A stretch of 64,000 bases of DNA from Mesorhizobium sp. (GTDB taxonomy: Bacteria; Pseudomonadota; Alphaproteobacteria; Rhizobiales; Rhizobiaceae), in NCBI RefSeq assembly GCF_024710845.1, contig NZ_JANJTZ010000054.1, forward strand, positions 18,570-82,569, in the 5' to 3' direction. This document shows positions 1-12,720 of this stretch, one piece after another. The position numbers and the translations under genes are program-made. The notes beneath the pieces are model-generated. The model saw only the letters and a program-made list of their open reading frames with translations, was not told the origin of the DNA and searched no databases. Each line of letters starts with the position of its first letter. The stretch's first letter is position 1.

Positions 1-2
1 TC

Positions 3-647
3 GATCCGGACGGCCGCCTGCCACCGGAGTTCAGGCTCGCCGAGCAGTTCGGCGTGAACCGCCACACCGTGCGCAGCGCCATTTCGCATCTCGTCCAGGA
101 AGGCGTGCTGCGCACCGAACAGGGCCGGGGCACCTTCTTCCGCAGCCGCCCTCGCCTCGCCTATCCGATCGGCCGGCGTACTCGCTTTTCCGCCGGCCTC
201 GAGGGCCAGGCTTCGACTCTCCAGATGGTGCTCGTCGAATCCGCAACGATCCGCGCGGACGAGCGGGTCGCCGTAGGGCTGAATATCGAGGTGGCAGCGA
301 CAGTCATCTGGCTGCGGACGATCGGGCTGGCCGACGGCGAGCCGGTCTCGACCGCCGAGAGCTGGTTTCCGGCCGATCGCCTGCCAGGCATCGCCGACGC
401 CTTCCGCCGAACCGGGTCGGTCACGGCGGCGCTCTCCCTACTGGGCATAGACGACTACACGCGCCGCGCGACCACGCTGACGGCCACGCATGCGAGCGAC
501 GACGATCTCGCCCGGCTGAAGCTCGCGCCCGGCGCGATCGTTCTCGTGGCGGTTGGCGTCAACGTCGACCCGGACGGCCGGCCGATCCAGTATTCCGAGA
601 CGCGTTTCTCGGCCGACCGGATCGAGCTGACGATCGAGAGCGCCTGA
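3..647 (+). CDS. GntR-family transcriptional regulator with UTRA domain (PhnF-like), 5' truncated by window edge
   Basis: The frame is open from the window start (DPDGRLPPEFRLAEQFGVNRHTVRSAISHLVQEGVLRTEQGRGTFF = GntR wHTH). C-terminal UTRA-like region (LRTIGLADGEPVSTAESWFPADRLPG...IQYSETRFSADRIELTIE). The ORF-track start at 54 is internal. Confidence 0.85.
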   Translation, partial: DPDGRLPPEFRLAEQFGVNRHTVRSAISHLVQEGVLRTEQGRGTFFRSRPRLAYPIGRRTRFSAGLEGQASTLQMVLVESATIRADERVAVGLNIEVAATVIWLRTIGLADGEPVSTAESWFPADRLPGIADAFRRTGSVTAALSLLGIDDYTRRATTLTATHASDDDLARLKLAPGAIVLVAVGVNVDPDGRPIQYSETRFSADRIELTIESA

Positions 648-653
648 TCCGGC

Positions 654-3600
654 TCAGCGCTTCCGGCCGACCGTCACGACCACCTCGGCGTCCGCGCCGA
701 GCGGCACGTGATCGGCCGGTTGCCCGTTGACCGAGATCGCGATGCCCTGCGCACCCGCCTCGGCCACCACCCGGATGCGGATCACCTTGCCGTCGAGCTT
801 CAGCGTCGCCGAATAGCCATCCCACGCCGCGGGCAGCGCGGGATTGACGGTCAATTTGTTTCCCTCACGCTTCAGCCCGAGGATGCCCTCCACCGCCGTG
901 CGGTAGAGCCATCCGGCCGAACCGGTATACCACGTCCAGCCGCCGCGGCCGGCGAGCGGCCCCTCCGAATAGATGTCGGCAGCCACGACATAAGGCTCGA
1001 CCCGGTAGCGTTCGGCCGCTTTCGCGTCGAGAGCGTGGTTGATCGGGTTGAGCATCCGGAAGCCCTCATAGGCTTCGTCGCCGAGGCCGAGCTCGGCCAG
1101 CGCCAGCACGAACCATGCCGCGGCGTGCGTGTACTGACCCCCATTCTCGCGCACCCCGGGCGGATAGGCCTTGATGTAGCCGGGCTCCTTCTCCGTCCTG
1201 TCGAACGGTGGCTTGAACAGGCGGATGATGTCGATGTCGCGCTCGACGAGCCGTTCGCGCGCCGAGGCCATAGCCTGACGCGATTTCTCCGGGTCGCCGT
1301 GGCCGGAGAGCACGCTCCACGACTGCGCGATCGAATCGATCTGGCATTCGTCGGAGCGGGACGAGCCGAGCGGGGTGCCGTCGTCGAAGGAGCCGCGGCG
1401 ATACCATTCGCCGTCCCAGCCAGAGCTCTCCAGAGCCGCCTTCAGCCGCGCCGCGTGGCTGAGCCATGTCTCGGCGCGTGCCGCTTCGCCCCGCTCGCGC
1501 GCGAACGGCGCGAAGTCGTGGAGCGTCTTCAACAGGAACCAGCCGAGCCAGACGCTGTCGCCCCGGCCGGCCTCGCCGACGCGGTTCATGCCGTCGTTCC
1601 AGTCGCCGCCGAGGATCAGCGGCAGGCCGGTGTCAGCCGTCCGCAGGATCGCGAGATCCAGCGCCCGCGCCGCGTGCTCGTAGATGCTTGTCCTGTCTTT
1701 CGACACTTCCGGCGTGAAGAAGGAATCGTGCTCCCCCGGCTTGAGCCCGGCGCCGAGGATGAACGGCAGCTGCTGGTCGAGGATGGAACGGTCGCCAGTC
1801 ACTTCGACGAAATGCGCCACGCCGTAGGCGAGCCACACCACGTCGTCCGAGATCATGGTGCGGACGCCGGCACCGGTGCGCGGCAGCCACCAGTGCTGCA
1901 CGTCGCCTTCCGGAAATTGCCGCGACGCCGCGTTCAGGATCTGCGCGCGCGCCAGTTCCGGATCGTGCATCAGCAGCGCCATCGTGTCCTGCAACTGGTC
2001 GCGGAAGCCGAAGGCGCCACTGGCCTGGTAGAAGCCGGCCCGCGCGCGGATGCGGCAGGCGAGCGCTTGATAGGGCAGCCAGTGGTTGACCATCGTGTCG
2101 AGGGCCGGGTCCGGCGTTTCGACCTGCACCGTGTCTAGGAAGCCGCGCCAGTTCGCCTCGTTCTCGGCGAGGCGCTCGTCGAAGCTGCGCGCTAGGTGCC
2201 GTTTCACCAGGTTCGCTGCCTCCTCCGCCGAAGCGGCATCGCCCATCAGCCAGAGCGTGTCGACCGACATGCCGGGCGCGATTTCGATGTCGCGGGCGAG
2301 CGCGGCGCAACCGTCGTGTCCCGGCTCGACCTTGCCCGAGAGCGACGAGCCCGACGCGACCGCCTCCGGCAGCGTCACCGAGCCGGCCGGTCCGAGAAAC
2401 TCGAGACGGTCGGACGTGCGATGCATCGACGCGGCGTCCGACGCCATGAACGCGACGCGATCGCCATAGTCCAGGCTGTAGGCATTGCGTGCCAGCAACG
2501 CGCCCGTCTCGGCATCATGGGCCGGCACGATCATCGGAGCGGTGCGGCCGCGATTGTTGCCGAGAACCCATTCGGCATAGGCATAGACGCGGAGCCGCTT
2601 CCACCTGTCTCCCCTGTTGGTGATCCTGAGCCGCGTGACCTTTGCCGGCTCCGTCGGATCGACCAGCATCTCGGCGCGGACCGACAGCTCGTCCGTCTTC
2701 GCCGAAAACACGCTCACTCCCTGCCCGTGCCGCGCCTCGTAGCGCGCGCCCGCATCCGGTGCGAGCGAGGCGAAGGGCGAAAGCACCGCGCCGCTGTCGA
2801 GATCGCGGATGTAAAGCCCCTCGCCCGGCCGGTTCGTCACCGGATCGTTGGTCCAGGGTGTCAACTGGTAGTCGCGACTGTTGCGGCTCCAGGTGAAGGT
2901 CGAGCCTTCCGCCGAGACGTGAAAGCCGAAGCCTGGATTGGCGATAACATTGACCCACGGCTGCGGCGTCGCGCGTCCCCCGGTCAGGCGCACCACATAG
3001 GTGCGCCCGCCATCGGCGAACCCGCCGAAGCCGTTCCAGAACGCCAATCCTTCGCTTGAAACCGCGACCGGATGCCTCGTCTCAGTCGTTCGCGGCAGGC
3101 TCGGCCTCGCGGTCCCTGGCCAGGGTGCCGCCAGCTGCTCGGCTTCCGCGCGGTCGATCTGGTCCTCGATCTTGCCGTTGCGGGTGTGCAGCACGATGCG
3201 CGCCGAGGCGATCAGCGTGCGATAGGAGCGCTCGTCCATCAGGTCGCGGCGGACCGCGAAGATGTGCTGGCGCGGACCGAACTCGTTGCCGCGAAGGCGG
3301 GCGTTCTCGCAGAGCGCGTCGATGGCGTTCTGCAGGTCCTGGACGTAGGACGAGGCCTGCTCGTTGATCACGACGAGATCTGTGAGCAGGCCGCGGGCGC
3401 GCAGATATTCCTGCATGCGCAGCGCCTTGGCGACGATCTCGATGTCGGCGACGTCGGCGATGCGCAACGCGAAGATCGGGAAGTCACCCGAGATGCTCAT
3501 CGGCCACAGCGCCGATTGCGGCCCCATTCCGGAGGCGATCGTCTCCGGCGCGGCGCGAAGCAACGGGTGCGGATAGAGCAGATAACGCGCGAGCTTCTGC

Positions 3601-6600
3601 ACGTTTGCCGCCTCCGCGAGGCTGAAGCCGAGATGCCGGGTCTGCACCTGCGAACGGGTCCAGGCGTGCATGGACTGCCGCGCGAAGCTCTCGGCGTGAT
3701 CAAGCCGCACGATCGCCTCTTCCAGTTGCCCGCGATCGGCCGCGGCGATCGTCCAGAAGGTGACGCTCACTTTCCTGTGGGCGGGAATGCGGATCCGGCG
3801 CCTGAGCGAGAAGATTGGGTCGAGCACGAAACCCTGCCCGCCGGCCAGGTGCGCGCCGGTATCGAAAGCGGCTGGATCGCGGATGTCGCGACCGCGCCCG
3901 ATGAAGGCGCGCCGGTCGGTTTCGGCTTCGGTTTCTCCCGGATGGCTTGTCCCGATCGTCAGGAAATGGGCGGCCGCAATGCTCCTGTCCGATGGCGAAC
4001 GCTTCCGGCGCTCCGCGAAGATCACGCCGCGCGCGCGATCGATCTCGGTCTTCACGAACATTTTCGAGAAGGCCGGGTGAGCGCTGTCGGCGGATTCCGG
4101 CGCAAGCGCCAGTTCGGCGAAGGAGGTCAATTCCACCACGCGTTCGCTTGCGCTCTGGTTGAAAACGGTGACGCGCCGGCCTTCTCCGTCCGCCTCGGAC
4201 GTCACGATGCACTCGACCTCGCTGCGCAGCGAACCGACCGTCTTGAGGAAGGTCGCCTTGTCGTCGGCAAAAATCACTTCACTCGTCTCGCCGGCCGCGG
4301 CCTTGGGCTCGGCGGTCGCCGACCACCATTCGCCGCTTTCGAGGTTGCGCAGGAAGATGAACGAACCGGAACGGTCCTCGACCGGATCCGGCTGCCAGCG
4401 TGTGATCGACAGGTCCCCGAGGCGCGAGTAGCCGGCGCCGCTCGAGGAGAGCATCAGCGAATAGGTGCCATTGGACAGCACGTTGGTCGCCTTCGGCAAC
4501 CGGAGCGGATCGGGCAGCTTGCGGATGTCCCGCGATTCATCGACGGTCTCGAGCTTGCTTCGCTCCGGGGCCTCGCTGCGGACCGTCGTCACCGGAATGT
4601 CGCGCGGCGCCTTTTCCTGCAGCAGCAGTTCCGCCGCCTCGATCACCGGGTCGGCATGGAAGCGCTCGCGCATGCGACCCTCGTGGATCACGTTCGAGAT
4701 GGCGACGATGCACATGCCCTGATGGTGGGCGTAGTAGTTGCGCACCACGGCGCATTCCTGCCCTTCCGGCACGCGCGTCGGCGTGTAGTCGACGGCATCG
4801 TAGAAGCCGTAGCGGCCGACGGCGCCGACCGACGCCAGCCGGTCGAGATTGTCGACGGCGGCATGGGGCGCGAACTGGCTCGCGAGGACGGACGCGTAAG
4901 GCGCGATGACCGTATTCTGCGCCAGACCGCGCTTCAGGCCGAGGCCCGGCACGCCGAAATTGGTGTACTGATAGGTCATCTCGCGATCGCGGGCATTGTA
5001 GGCCGCTTCCGAAACGCCCCACGGAATGCCCTTGGACCGCCCATAGGCGATCTGCCGCCGGATGATCTGGCGGCTCGTCTGGTCGAGGATGCTGCCGGCC
5101 GGCTCGTTCATCACCAGCGGCGGCATCAGATACTCGAACATCGATCCCGACCACGAGATCAGCGCGCCCTTGAAGCCGATTTCCGCGATGGGTCGGCCGA
5201 GCCGGAACCAGTGCTCGGTCGGCACGTCGCCCTTGGCGATGGCAAACAGGCTCGCAAGCCGGGCTTCCGAGGCAAGCAGGTCGTAGCAGCTCTCGTCGAG
5301 CTGTCTGTCGTCGGCGCGGTAGCCGATGGACAGGAGCTTGCGATCCTGTCGCAACAGGAAGGAGAAATCCATCTGGAAGGCGATGGTCCGGGCCCGGCGC
5401 GAGATCTCGGACAGTCGTTCCCGCAGGGCCTTCAGCCTGGATTCCTCGAAATGCGCGTCGGCGATATGCGCTTCGCATACGCTCTGCAGCCTCGTCGCCC
5501 AGGTGACGAGAACCTCCGAGCCGGTCGTGCCCGTCTCCTCGTCGAGCGAGCGCGCAAGTTTCAGGATTTCTCCCGCGTTGACGGCGAGGTTGAGGGTGCG
5601 GATGGCGGCGGTTTCCGGCTCGCTCTTGATCGACAGCACAGCGCGGCGCATGCCGGTCGTGCGTTCGACGAGGCGCTGGCGCACCGGCCGGATCTGGCGG
5701 CGGTCGTCCGGCAGCGCCGAAAGCGCCATGTCGAAAACGCCGAGCGTGTCGAGGATTCCGTCGAGATCGCCCTGCAGATAGGCGGCGGGCGCTTCCGCCC
5801 ACTCTGCGAAAGCGCTCGCCACCGCGATCAGGTGGCCGGCGAGATTGCCGCTGTCGACGCTCGAGATGTAGCGCGGCAGCAGCGGATGGAGGGACTTCGT
5901 TTCGTACCAGTTGTAGAGATGACCTCTGTGCTTATCGAGCTTGTCCACGGTGTCGAGCGTGCCGGCGACACGGTCGGCCGCCTCGCCCAGCGATATCCAG
6001 CCGAAGTCGCGCGCCGAGACCGTCGACAGCAGGTACATGCCGATATTGGTCGGCGACGTGCGCGATGCCTCCACCGGATAGGGCGTCTCCTGGAAATTAT
6101 CCGGCGGGAGGAGATTGTGCTCCGCGGTGACGAAGGTCTCGAAATAGAGCCAGGTCCGCCGCGCCACGCGGCGCAGCTTCTCGCGATCGGTCTCTGTGAC
6201 CGTAATCTGGTCCTCGAGTTCGGCAGAGCGGCTCACCAGCCATGCGATCGCCGGCGCGGCAACCCACAGGGCGCCGTAGATGACCGCGAGATAGAATCCG
6301 GTGGTCCCGCCGAACCAGGCGATCACGGCCGCAAGGAGGCCCACGATCACCGATCCGCTCATGAGACGGTAGTAGGGAAGAAACCCGTCCGACTGCGACT
6401 TCTGCACCTGCGACGCCGTGCGCCATTCGAGCAGGTGACGCCGCGACACGAATATCCGGTGCAGCGTGCGCATGATGGCGTCGCCCATCATCCAGGCGGA
6501 ATGGCTGATGAAGGTGATCTTCAGGGCAACTTGGGCGGAGGCATAGACGAAGTCGCGCACGAAGGCCGCGAAATGGCCCCGCAACGTGTTCTCGGTGCTC

Positions 6601-9152
6601 TTGGGCGTCAGGTTGTGGATGATGTCGAAGGTCGGCGCGATGAACAGCGCGATCACGAGCAGCGCCATCCATTGCGATGCGAACGTGAAGGGCATCAGCG
6701 TCCAGGCGGCGACCGCCGCCAGGATCCAGAAGATCGGCGTGAGCGACCGGCGCAGATTGTCGAACATCTTCCAGCGCGAGATGCCGCTCATCCCGGAGCG
6801 AAGATCGAAGATGTAAGGCAAGAGCTGCCAGTCGCCGCGGGCCCAGCGGTGATGCCGCGACGCATCGACGGGATAGTGGGCGGGATAGTCCTCGACCACC
6901 TCGACATCCGTCACCAGGGCGGCCCGGGCGAAGGCGCCTTCGAGAAGATCGTGGCTGAGAACGGCGTTCTCCGCGATCCGATCCTTCAGGGCCGCGTCCA
7001 TCGCATCGATATGGTAGAGGCCCTTGCCGGTGAACGTGCCTTCGCCGAAGACGTCCTGGTAGAGATCCGAAACCGCGAACACATAGGGATCGAGGCCGCG
7101 ATTGGCCGAGAACACCCGCTGGAAGAACGAGGACTCCTCTCCGGTCGTGAGCGACGGCGTAACTCGCGGCTGAAGGATGCCGTAACCGCGCACGACCCGG
7201 CGGGCGTCCCTGTCGATGACGGGCCGGTTGAGCGGATGCGCGATCTTGCCGGCCATCTTCGTCGCCGCGTCGCGCGTCATGCGCGTATCCGAATCGAGCG
7301 TCAGGACATGGACGACGTCCGGCGGCAGCGGAGTGTCGAGAGCGAGGAAGGTCGTGTCCGGATCACCGCGAAGCAGGAGGTTGAGCTCGTCGAGCTTGCC
7401 GCGCTTGCGCTCCCAGCCCATCCAGACGCCTTCCGCCTCGTTGTAGAGGCGACGCCTGTGCAGAAGATGGAACCGTTTCGCCACGCCGGGCGGATGGCGC
7501 TCGTTGAGCAGCGCAATCTGCGAGCGCGCGTAGGCGAGCAGCTCGAGATCCTGGTCCGTCTGCTCCTCACGGCTGTCGGGCCAGTCGGTCAAGAGCGCGT
7601 AGTAGAGTTCACCGCCCATATTGGCGAGATGATGGACCTCAAGCCGGTGCGTCAGTTCCTCGATATCGGCGCGCGAGCCGATCAGCGCCGGTACGACGAC
7701 CAGCGTGCGGGCCTCTACCGGCACCCCGTCGCGGTATTCGTATCCGATCAGCCGCGTCGGCCGCATGAAGAGGAGCATCAGCGTGTTGAAGAGCGCGACC
7801 GAGCCTTCCATGGCGGGAAAGGCAAAGAGCGTCAGCAGCAGGACGGTCCAGCCGGTCGAAAGACCCGCGGCTTTGGTCACCGTCCAGGCGGCGAGGATGA
7901 AGAGCGCGGTCAACACTGCGACGGGAGCCGCGATCGATACCCAGCCTCCGCGCCTCAACAACCGCATCAGCCGCTCGCTCGGCTTCGGACGATAGTGGAC
8001 GGCGTGTTCGAGCTCGCGCCGGCGCGGCCCGACCAGGAAGAAGCCGATATCGGACTCGTCCGAGCCGTTCGCGGCCGCCGCCAATTGCAGCGAGCGCTCC
8101 GCGACGTCGTGCTCGCTCAGATGCGACCGCCGCGCGATGTCCTCGATCGCGGCCCGATACTGGTCGCGCGAGGCGAAATCGAGCTCCGCGAAGTTCGAGT
8201 GTTCCCGCAGCATCACGTCGATGAGGCTCGCGCCCTCGAACCATCCGGTCCAGTCGACGTCGTTAACTGCCCGGAAACCGCGGATGATGTTGCCCGTCGT
8301 GACATTACCGCTCGCCAGCGTGCGATGCTCGGTGAGTGTGATCTCCTCGGCGTCCGATCCGTGCTTTTCGAGCTCGCGCTCGAGCCACTGCAGCGCGGTG
8401 CCGGCGCTGCGCGACCCGTCGCGAAGGCGATGGAGAAGCTGCGTCGCGAAGGAGGCGTCGCTGGCATGCGCGGCGTAGGCGGCGAGAATCGCTTCCTGGG
8501 CGGCGGGATCTGCCTGCTGCGCGAGTTCGTTGGCGACCTGGTTGGCGGCCCGTCGCATCAGCCGGGCGCGGTCGACGCGCACCGCGAGCCGGCGCAGATT
8601 TTCCGCCAGCACGAAGCGGACCAGGGAGGGCAGCGCCCAGATTTCCCCGATCCTCAGCGGCGCAACCGACTGGTAACCCTCGACCAGCACGTGCAGCATG
8701 TCGGGCGAGATCATGCTGTCGGTGTGCCCGACATAGGCCCAGGCGATCAGAAGGGTGCGTGGCACGGACGTGCCGTTCGGCAGCTTGACGGTCGGCAGCT
8801 CGCGGTAGAACCTTTTCGGCAGATCGCGGCGGATCTGCACGATGCTCTCCTCGACAAGATAATTGTTGTCGAGCAGCCACTGCGCGGCGGGCGTTATCGT
8901 CTCGCCCCGCGCCTGCGCTTCGTTCGTATCCTTGTAGACGGCAAGGATCCGCGCCGCATTCTCGTTGATGCGGGCATGAAAGTTTCCTTCCCCAAGCCCG
9001 GGAAGGTTCGGGATGCGACCCGACGCGAGGTCGACGCCGAGTCTGCGAAGCCTCTCCTCCTGGAAGAAGTCGTAGCGGATCGGCTGTTCGGCTCTCGGCG
9101 GGAGCGGGTGCACGTCCGGATCGGCCCGGAGTGACTTGAGTGGGGCGTTCAT
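654..9152 (-). CDS. ndvB: Cyclic beta-1,2-glucan synthase (NdvB/ChvB)
   Basis: ~2830 aa multidomain membrane glycosyltransferase plus C-terminal glycoside-phosphorylase-like region (DSDTRMTRDAATKMAGKIAHPLN, GGDWNDGMNRVG, YTHAAAWFVLALAELG). Start chosen at MNAPLKSLRADPDV (9150-9152). Confidence 0.95.
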   Translation of the reverse strand: MNAPLKSLRADPDVHPLPPRAEQPIRYDFFQEERLRRLGVDLASGRIPNLPGLGEGNFHARINENAARILAVYKDTNEAQARGETITPAAQWLLDNNYLVEESIVQIRRDLPKRFYRELPTVKLPNGTSVPRTLLIAWAYVGHTDSMISPDMLHVLVEGYQSVAPLRIGEIWALPSLVRFVLAENLRRLAVRVDRARLMRRAANQVANELAQQADPAAQEAILAAYAAHASDASFATQLLHRLRDGSRSAGTALQWLERELEKHGSDAEEITLTEHRTLASGNVTTGNIIRGFRAVNDVDWTGWFEGASLIDVMLREHSNFAELDFASRDQYRAAIEDIARRSHLSEHDVAERSLQLAAAANGSDESDIGFFLVGPRRRELEHAVHYRPKPSERLMRLLRRGGWVSIAAPVAVLTALFILAAWTVTKAAGLSTGWTVLLLTLFAFPAMEGSVALFNTLMLLFMRPTRLIGYEYRDGVPVEARTLVVVPALIGSRADIEELTHRLEVHHLANMGGELYYALLTDWPDSREEQTDQDLELLAYARSQIALLNERHPPGVAKRFHLLHRRRLYNEAEGVWMGWERKRGKLDELNLLLRGDPDTTFLALDTPLPPDVVHVLTLDSDTRMTRDAATKMAGKIAHPLNRPVIDRDARRVVRGYGILQPRVTPSLTTGEESSFFQRVFSANRGLDPYVFAVSDLYQDVFGEGTFTGKGLYHIDAMDAALKDRIAENAVLSHDLLEGAFARAALVTDVEVVEDYPAHYPVDASRHHRWARGDWQLLPYIFDLRSGMSGISRWKMFDNLRRSLTPIFWILAAVAAWTLMPFTFASQWMALLVIALFIAPTFDIIHNLTPKSTENTLRGHFAAFVRDFVYASAQVALKITFISHSAWMMGDAIMRTLHRIFVSRRHLLEWRTASQVQKSQSDGFLPYYRLMSGSVIVGLLAAVIAWFGGTTGFYLAVIYGALWVAAPAIAWLVSRSAELEDQITVTETDREKLRRVARRTWLYFETFVTAEHNLLPPDNFQETPYPVEASRTSPTNIGMYLLSTVSARDFGWISLGEAADRVAGTLDTVDKLDKHRGHLYNWYETKSLHPLLPRYISSVDSGNLAGHLIAVASAFAEWAEAPAAYLQGDLDGILDTLGVFDMALSALPDDRRQIRPVRQRLVERTTGMRRAVLSIKSEPETAAIRTLNLAVNAGEILKLARSLDEETGTTGSEVLVTWATRLQSVCEAHIADAHFEESRLKALRERLSEISRRARTIAFQMDFSFLLRQDRKLLSIGYRADDRQLDESCYDLLASEARLASLFAIAKGDVPTEHWFRLGRPIAEIGFKGALISWSGSMFEYLMPPLVMNEPAGSILDQTSRQIIRRQIAYGRSKGIPWGVSEAAYNARDREMTYQYTNFGVPGLGLKRGLAQNTVIAPYASVLASQFAPHAAVDNLDRLASVGAVGRYGFYDAVDYTPTRVPEGQECAVVRNYYAHHQGMCIVAISNVIHEGRMRERFHADPVIEAAELLLQEKAPRDIPVTTVRSEAPERSKLETVDESRDIRKLPDPLRLPKATNVLSNGTYSLMLSSSGAGYSRLGDLSITRWQPDPVEDRSGSFIFLRNLESGEWWSATAEPKAAAGETSEVIFADDKATFLKTVGSLRSEVECIVTSEADGEGRRVTVFNQSASERVVELTSFAELALAPESADSAHPAFSKMFVKTEIDRARGVIFAERRKRSPSDRSIAAAHFLTIGTSHPGETEAETDRRAFIGRGRDIRDPAAFDTGAHLAGGQGFVLDPIFSLRRRIRIPAHRKVSVTFWTIAAADRGQLEEAIVRLDHAESFARQSMHAWTRSQVQTRHLGFSLAEAANVQKLARYLLYPHPLLRAAPETIASGMGPQSALWPMSISGDFPIFALRIADVADIEIVAKALRMQEYLRARGLLTDLVVINEQASSYVQDLQNAIDALCENARLRGNEFGPRQHIFAVRRDLMDERSYRTLIASARIVLHTRNGKIEDQIDRAEAEQLAAPWPGTARPSLPRTTETRHPVAVSSEGLAFWNGFGGFADGGRTYVVRLTGGRATPQPWVNVIANPGFGFHVSAEGSTFTWSRNSRDYQLTPWTNDPVTNRPGEGLYIRDLDSGAVLSPFASLAPDAGARYEARHGQGVSVFSAKTDELSVRAEMLVDPTEPAKVTRLRITNRGDRWKRLRVYAYAEWVLGNNRGRTAPMIVPAHDAETGALLARNAYSLDYGDRVAFMASDAASMHRTSDRLEFLGPAGSVTLPEAVASGSSLSGKVEPGHDGCAALARDIEIAPGMSVDTLWLMGDAASAEEAANLVKRHLARSFDERLAENEANWRGFLDTVQVETPDPALDTMVNHWLPYQALACRIRARAGFYQASGAFGFRDQLQDTMALLMHDPELARAQILNAASRQFPEGDVQHWWLPRTGAGVRTMISDDVVWLAYGVAHFVEVTGDRSILDQQLPFILGAGLKPGEHDSFFTPEVSKDRTSIYEHAARALDLAILRTADTGLPLILGGDWNDGMNRVGEAGRGDSVWLGWFLLKTLHDFAPFARERGEAARAETWLSHAARLKAALESSGWDGEWYRRGSFDDGTPLGSSRSDECQIDSIAQSWSVLSGHGDPEKSRQAMASARERLVERDIDIIRLFKPPFDRTEKEPGYIKAYPPGVRENGGQYTHAAAWFVLALAELGLGDEAYEGFRMLNPINHALDAKAAERYRVEPYVVAADIYSEGPLAGRGGWTWYTGSAGWLYRTAVEGILGLKREGNKLTVNPALPAAWDGYSATLKLDGKVIRIRVVAEAGAQGIAISVNGQPADHVPLGADAEVVVTVGRKR

Positions 9153-9621
9153 TGACGAAGATCCAAGCGGCGAACGTCGCAACGGCGGGCAAAGACGGCG
9201 CCCGCCGGGCGCGCCGTAAATCGTTTAGAAAGCGATTGGTTGCGTGGCAATACGCCGATCCTCACAAATGACGATTCTCTGTTTCCGATCGCGAACCGCC
9301 CCGGAACCGTTCGCGCCCCGACGCGGCTGGACGCTCGCAGGAGTTCGGTTGTCTATTCAGGCGGGCCCTGCTCGATCCAGGCTGCGGCATCATGTCCAAC
9401 CGGTTCATAGTGGACATGGACCATCGGCGATAGGCATCTGTGGTCAGCTGCTACGTCAGTGGCCCGACGGATGTCCGTTCACGGCTCTGTGATCACGCAG
9501 CGTTACAATCACCGCACGAGATTTGTAGTCAGAATCGGAACGTCTGCCATGATTGGCACATTGTCTCGCGACATGCCTCTCGACATGGTGCAATGCACAA
9601 AGAAGCGGGCGGAGTGAACGA

Positions 9622-11394
<1,773 letters not shown>

Positions 11395-12567
11395 TCAGCC
11401 AAGGATCGCGAGGCGTTCCGGCAGCGTCCGGATCGCCGCGCCGTCGGCATTGGCGAAGGCGAAGCGCAGCGAGCCTTCCTGCCGCTTGCCGAAGAACTCA
11501 CCCGGGATGACGAGGACGCCCGCCTCGCGGGCCATCCGTTCGGCCACGACCCGCGACGGCATCTCCCCGAACGGGTGCCGGACGAAGGCGAAATAGGCGC
11601 CGAGCGATTGCAGGTGCCAGCCGGGCAGCGCGCCCATCGCCGAACGCAAGGCCTGCGCCCGCGCCATGATCTCGCGACGGTTGTTCTCCCGCCACCCGGC
11701 CAGCGCGGGCAGTCCCTTCGCCACCGCCGCCTGGGGCGGGCGCGGCGCGCAGATCTGCAGGTTGTCCATGATCTTGGCGATCTCGTCGACCATGGCCGGC
11801 GACGCCGTCACCGCGCCCAGCCGGTGCCCGGGAATGCAGAAGGACTTCGAGAATGAATAGAGCTGGACGAGATTGTCCTCCCAGCCGTCGATGCTGAGCA
11901 GTCCGTGCGGCGGCTCCGATCCCGGCGGCAGGAAGTCGCGATAGGTCTCGTCGAGGATCAGCCAGGCGCCCCTCTCCCGGCAGATGTCGAACAGGCGTCG
12001 CAGCAGCTCCGGCGGATAGACCGCTCCGGTCGGATTGTTGGGCGTCACCAGGGCGAGCGCCTTGGCGCCTCCGGCAAATGCCGCCTCGACCATTTCCGCA
12101 TCGGGCAGGAAACCCGATGCCGGATCGAGGTCGACATAGTCGATGCCGATGCCGAGCATGGCGAGCGTGGTCTCGTGGTTGAAATAGCAGGGATTGGTCA
12201 TCAGGATCCTCTCGCCCGCACCGGCGATCGCCATCGCCGAGGCGAAGAAGGCCTGGTTGCAGCCCGACGTGATCTGGATGTTCGATCCGTCGAGCGCTGC
12301 GCCGTAGAGAGCGCCGACATGTGCCGCATAGGCCTGGCGCAGCGCCGTCTCTCCTTCGATCGGCCCATAGCCGGCAAAGGCGCGGTCGGCCGCCGCCTCC
12401 CCGAGCCAGGCCAGCAAATCGGGATGCGGCGGATATCCGGGCACCGCCTGCGACAGGTCGAGCAGCGGACCGTGCCGGCCATCATAGGCGCGCGCCCAGG
12501 CCTGGACGGCCGGAACAGGCGGCGGCGATTGCCCGGCGACGAGTGGGTTGAAGCGGGCATGCGTCAT
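11395..12567 (-). CDS. PLP-dependent class I/II aminotransferase
   Basis: Fold type I motifs: TPNNPTGAVYPPELL, ILDETYRDF, YSFSKSFCIPGHRLGA (Schiff-base Lys). Confidence 0.9.
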   Translation of the reverse strand: MTHARFNPLVAGQSPPPVPAVQAWARAYDGRHGPLLDLSQAVPGYPPHPDLLAWLGEAAADRAFAGYGPIEGETALRQAYAAHVGALYGAALDGSNIQITSGCNQAFFASAMAIAGAGERILMTNPCYFNHETTLAMLGIGIDYVDLDPASGFLPDAEMVEAAFAGGAKALALVTPNNPTGAVYPPELLRRLFDICRERGAWLILDETYRDFLPPGSEPPHGLLSIDGWEDNLVQLYSFSKSFCIPGHRLGAVTASPAMVDEIAKIMDNLQICAPRPPQAAVAKGLPALAGWRENNRREIMARAQALRSAMGALPGWHLQSLGAYFAFVRHPFGEMPSRVVAERMAREAGVLVIPGEFFGKRQEGSLRFAFANADGAAIRTLPERLAILG

Positions 12568-12720
12568 GTCGGATCTGGTCCCCGATGGCGGTTCGCGTCA
12601 CTGATGCGAAGCGGTGGGGGAAAGGTCGCCGAAAAACCGAGCCGGAACAAGGGACGGTTGACGCCGCTTCCTTCTTCTCGCCGGAGCAAGGCGCTACGTC
12701 CACGAGGCCACCCGCACGCC

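Noticed and set aside
708-2138. 476-aa plus-strand ORF antisense to the ndvB 3' end
   Set aside because: Same GC-skew codon-shadow artefact.
3072-9134. 2020-aa plus-strand ORF antisense to ndvB
   Set aside because: Shadow ORF of a high-GC gene: Arg/His/Asp-rich, no recognisable domain, exactly antisense to a conserved protein.
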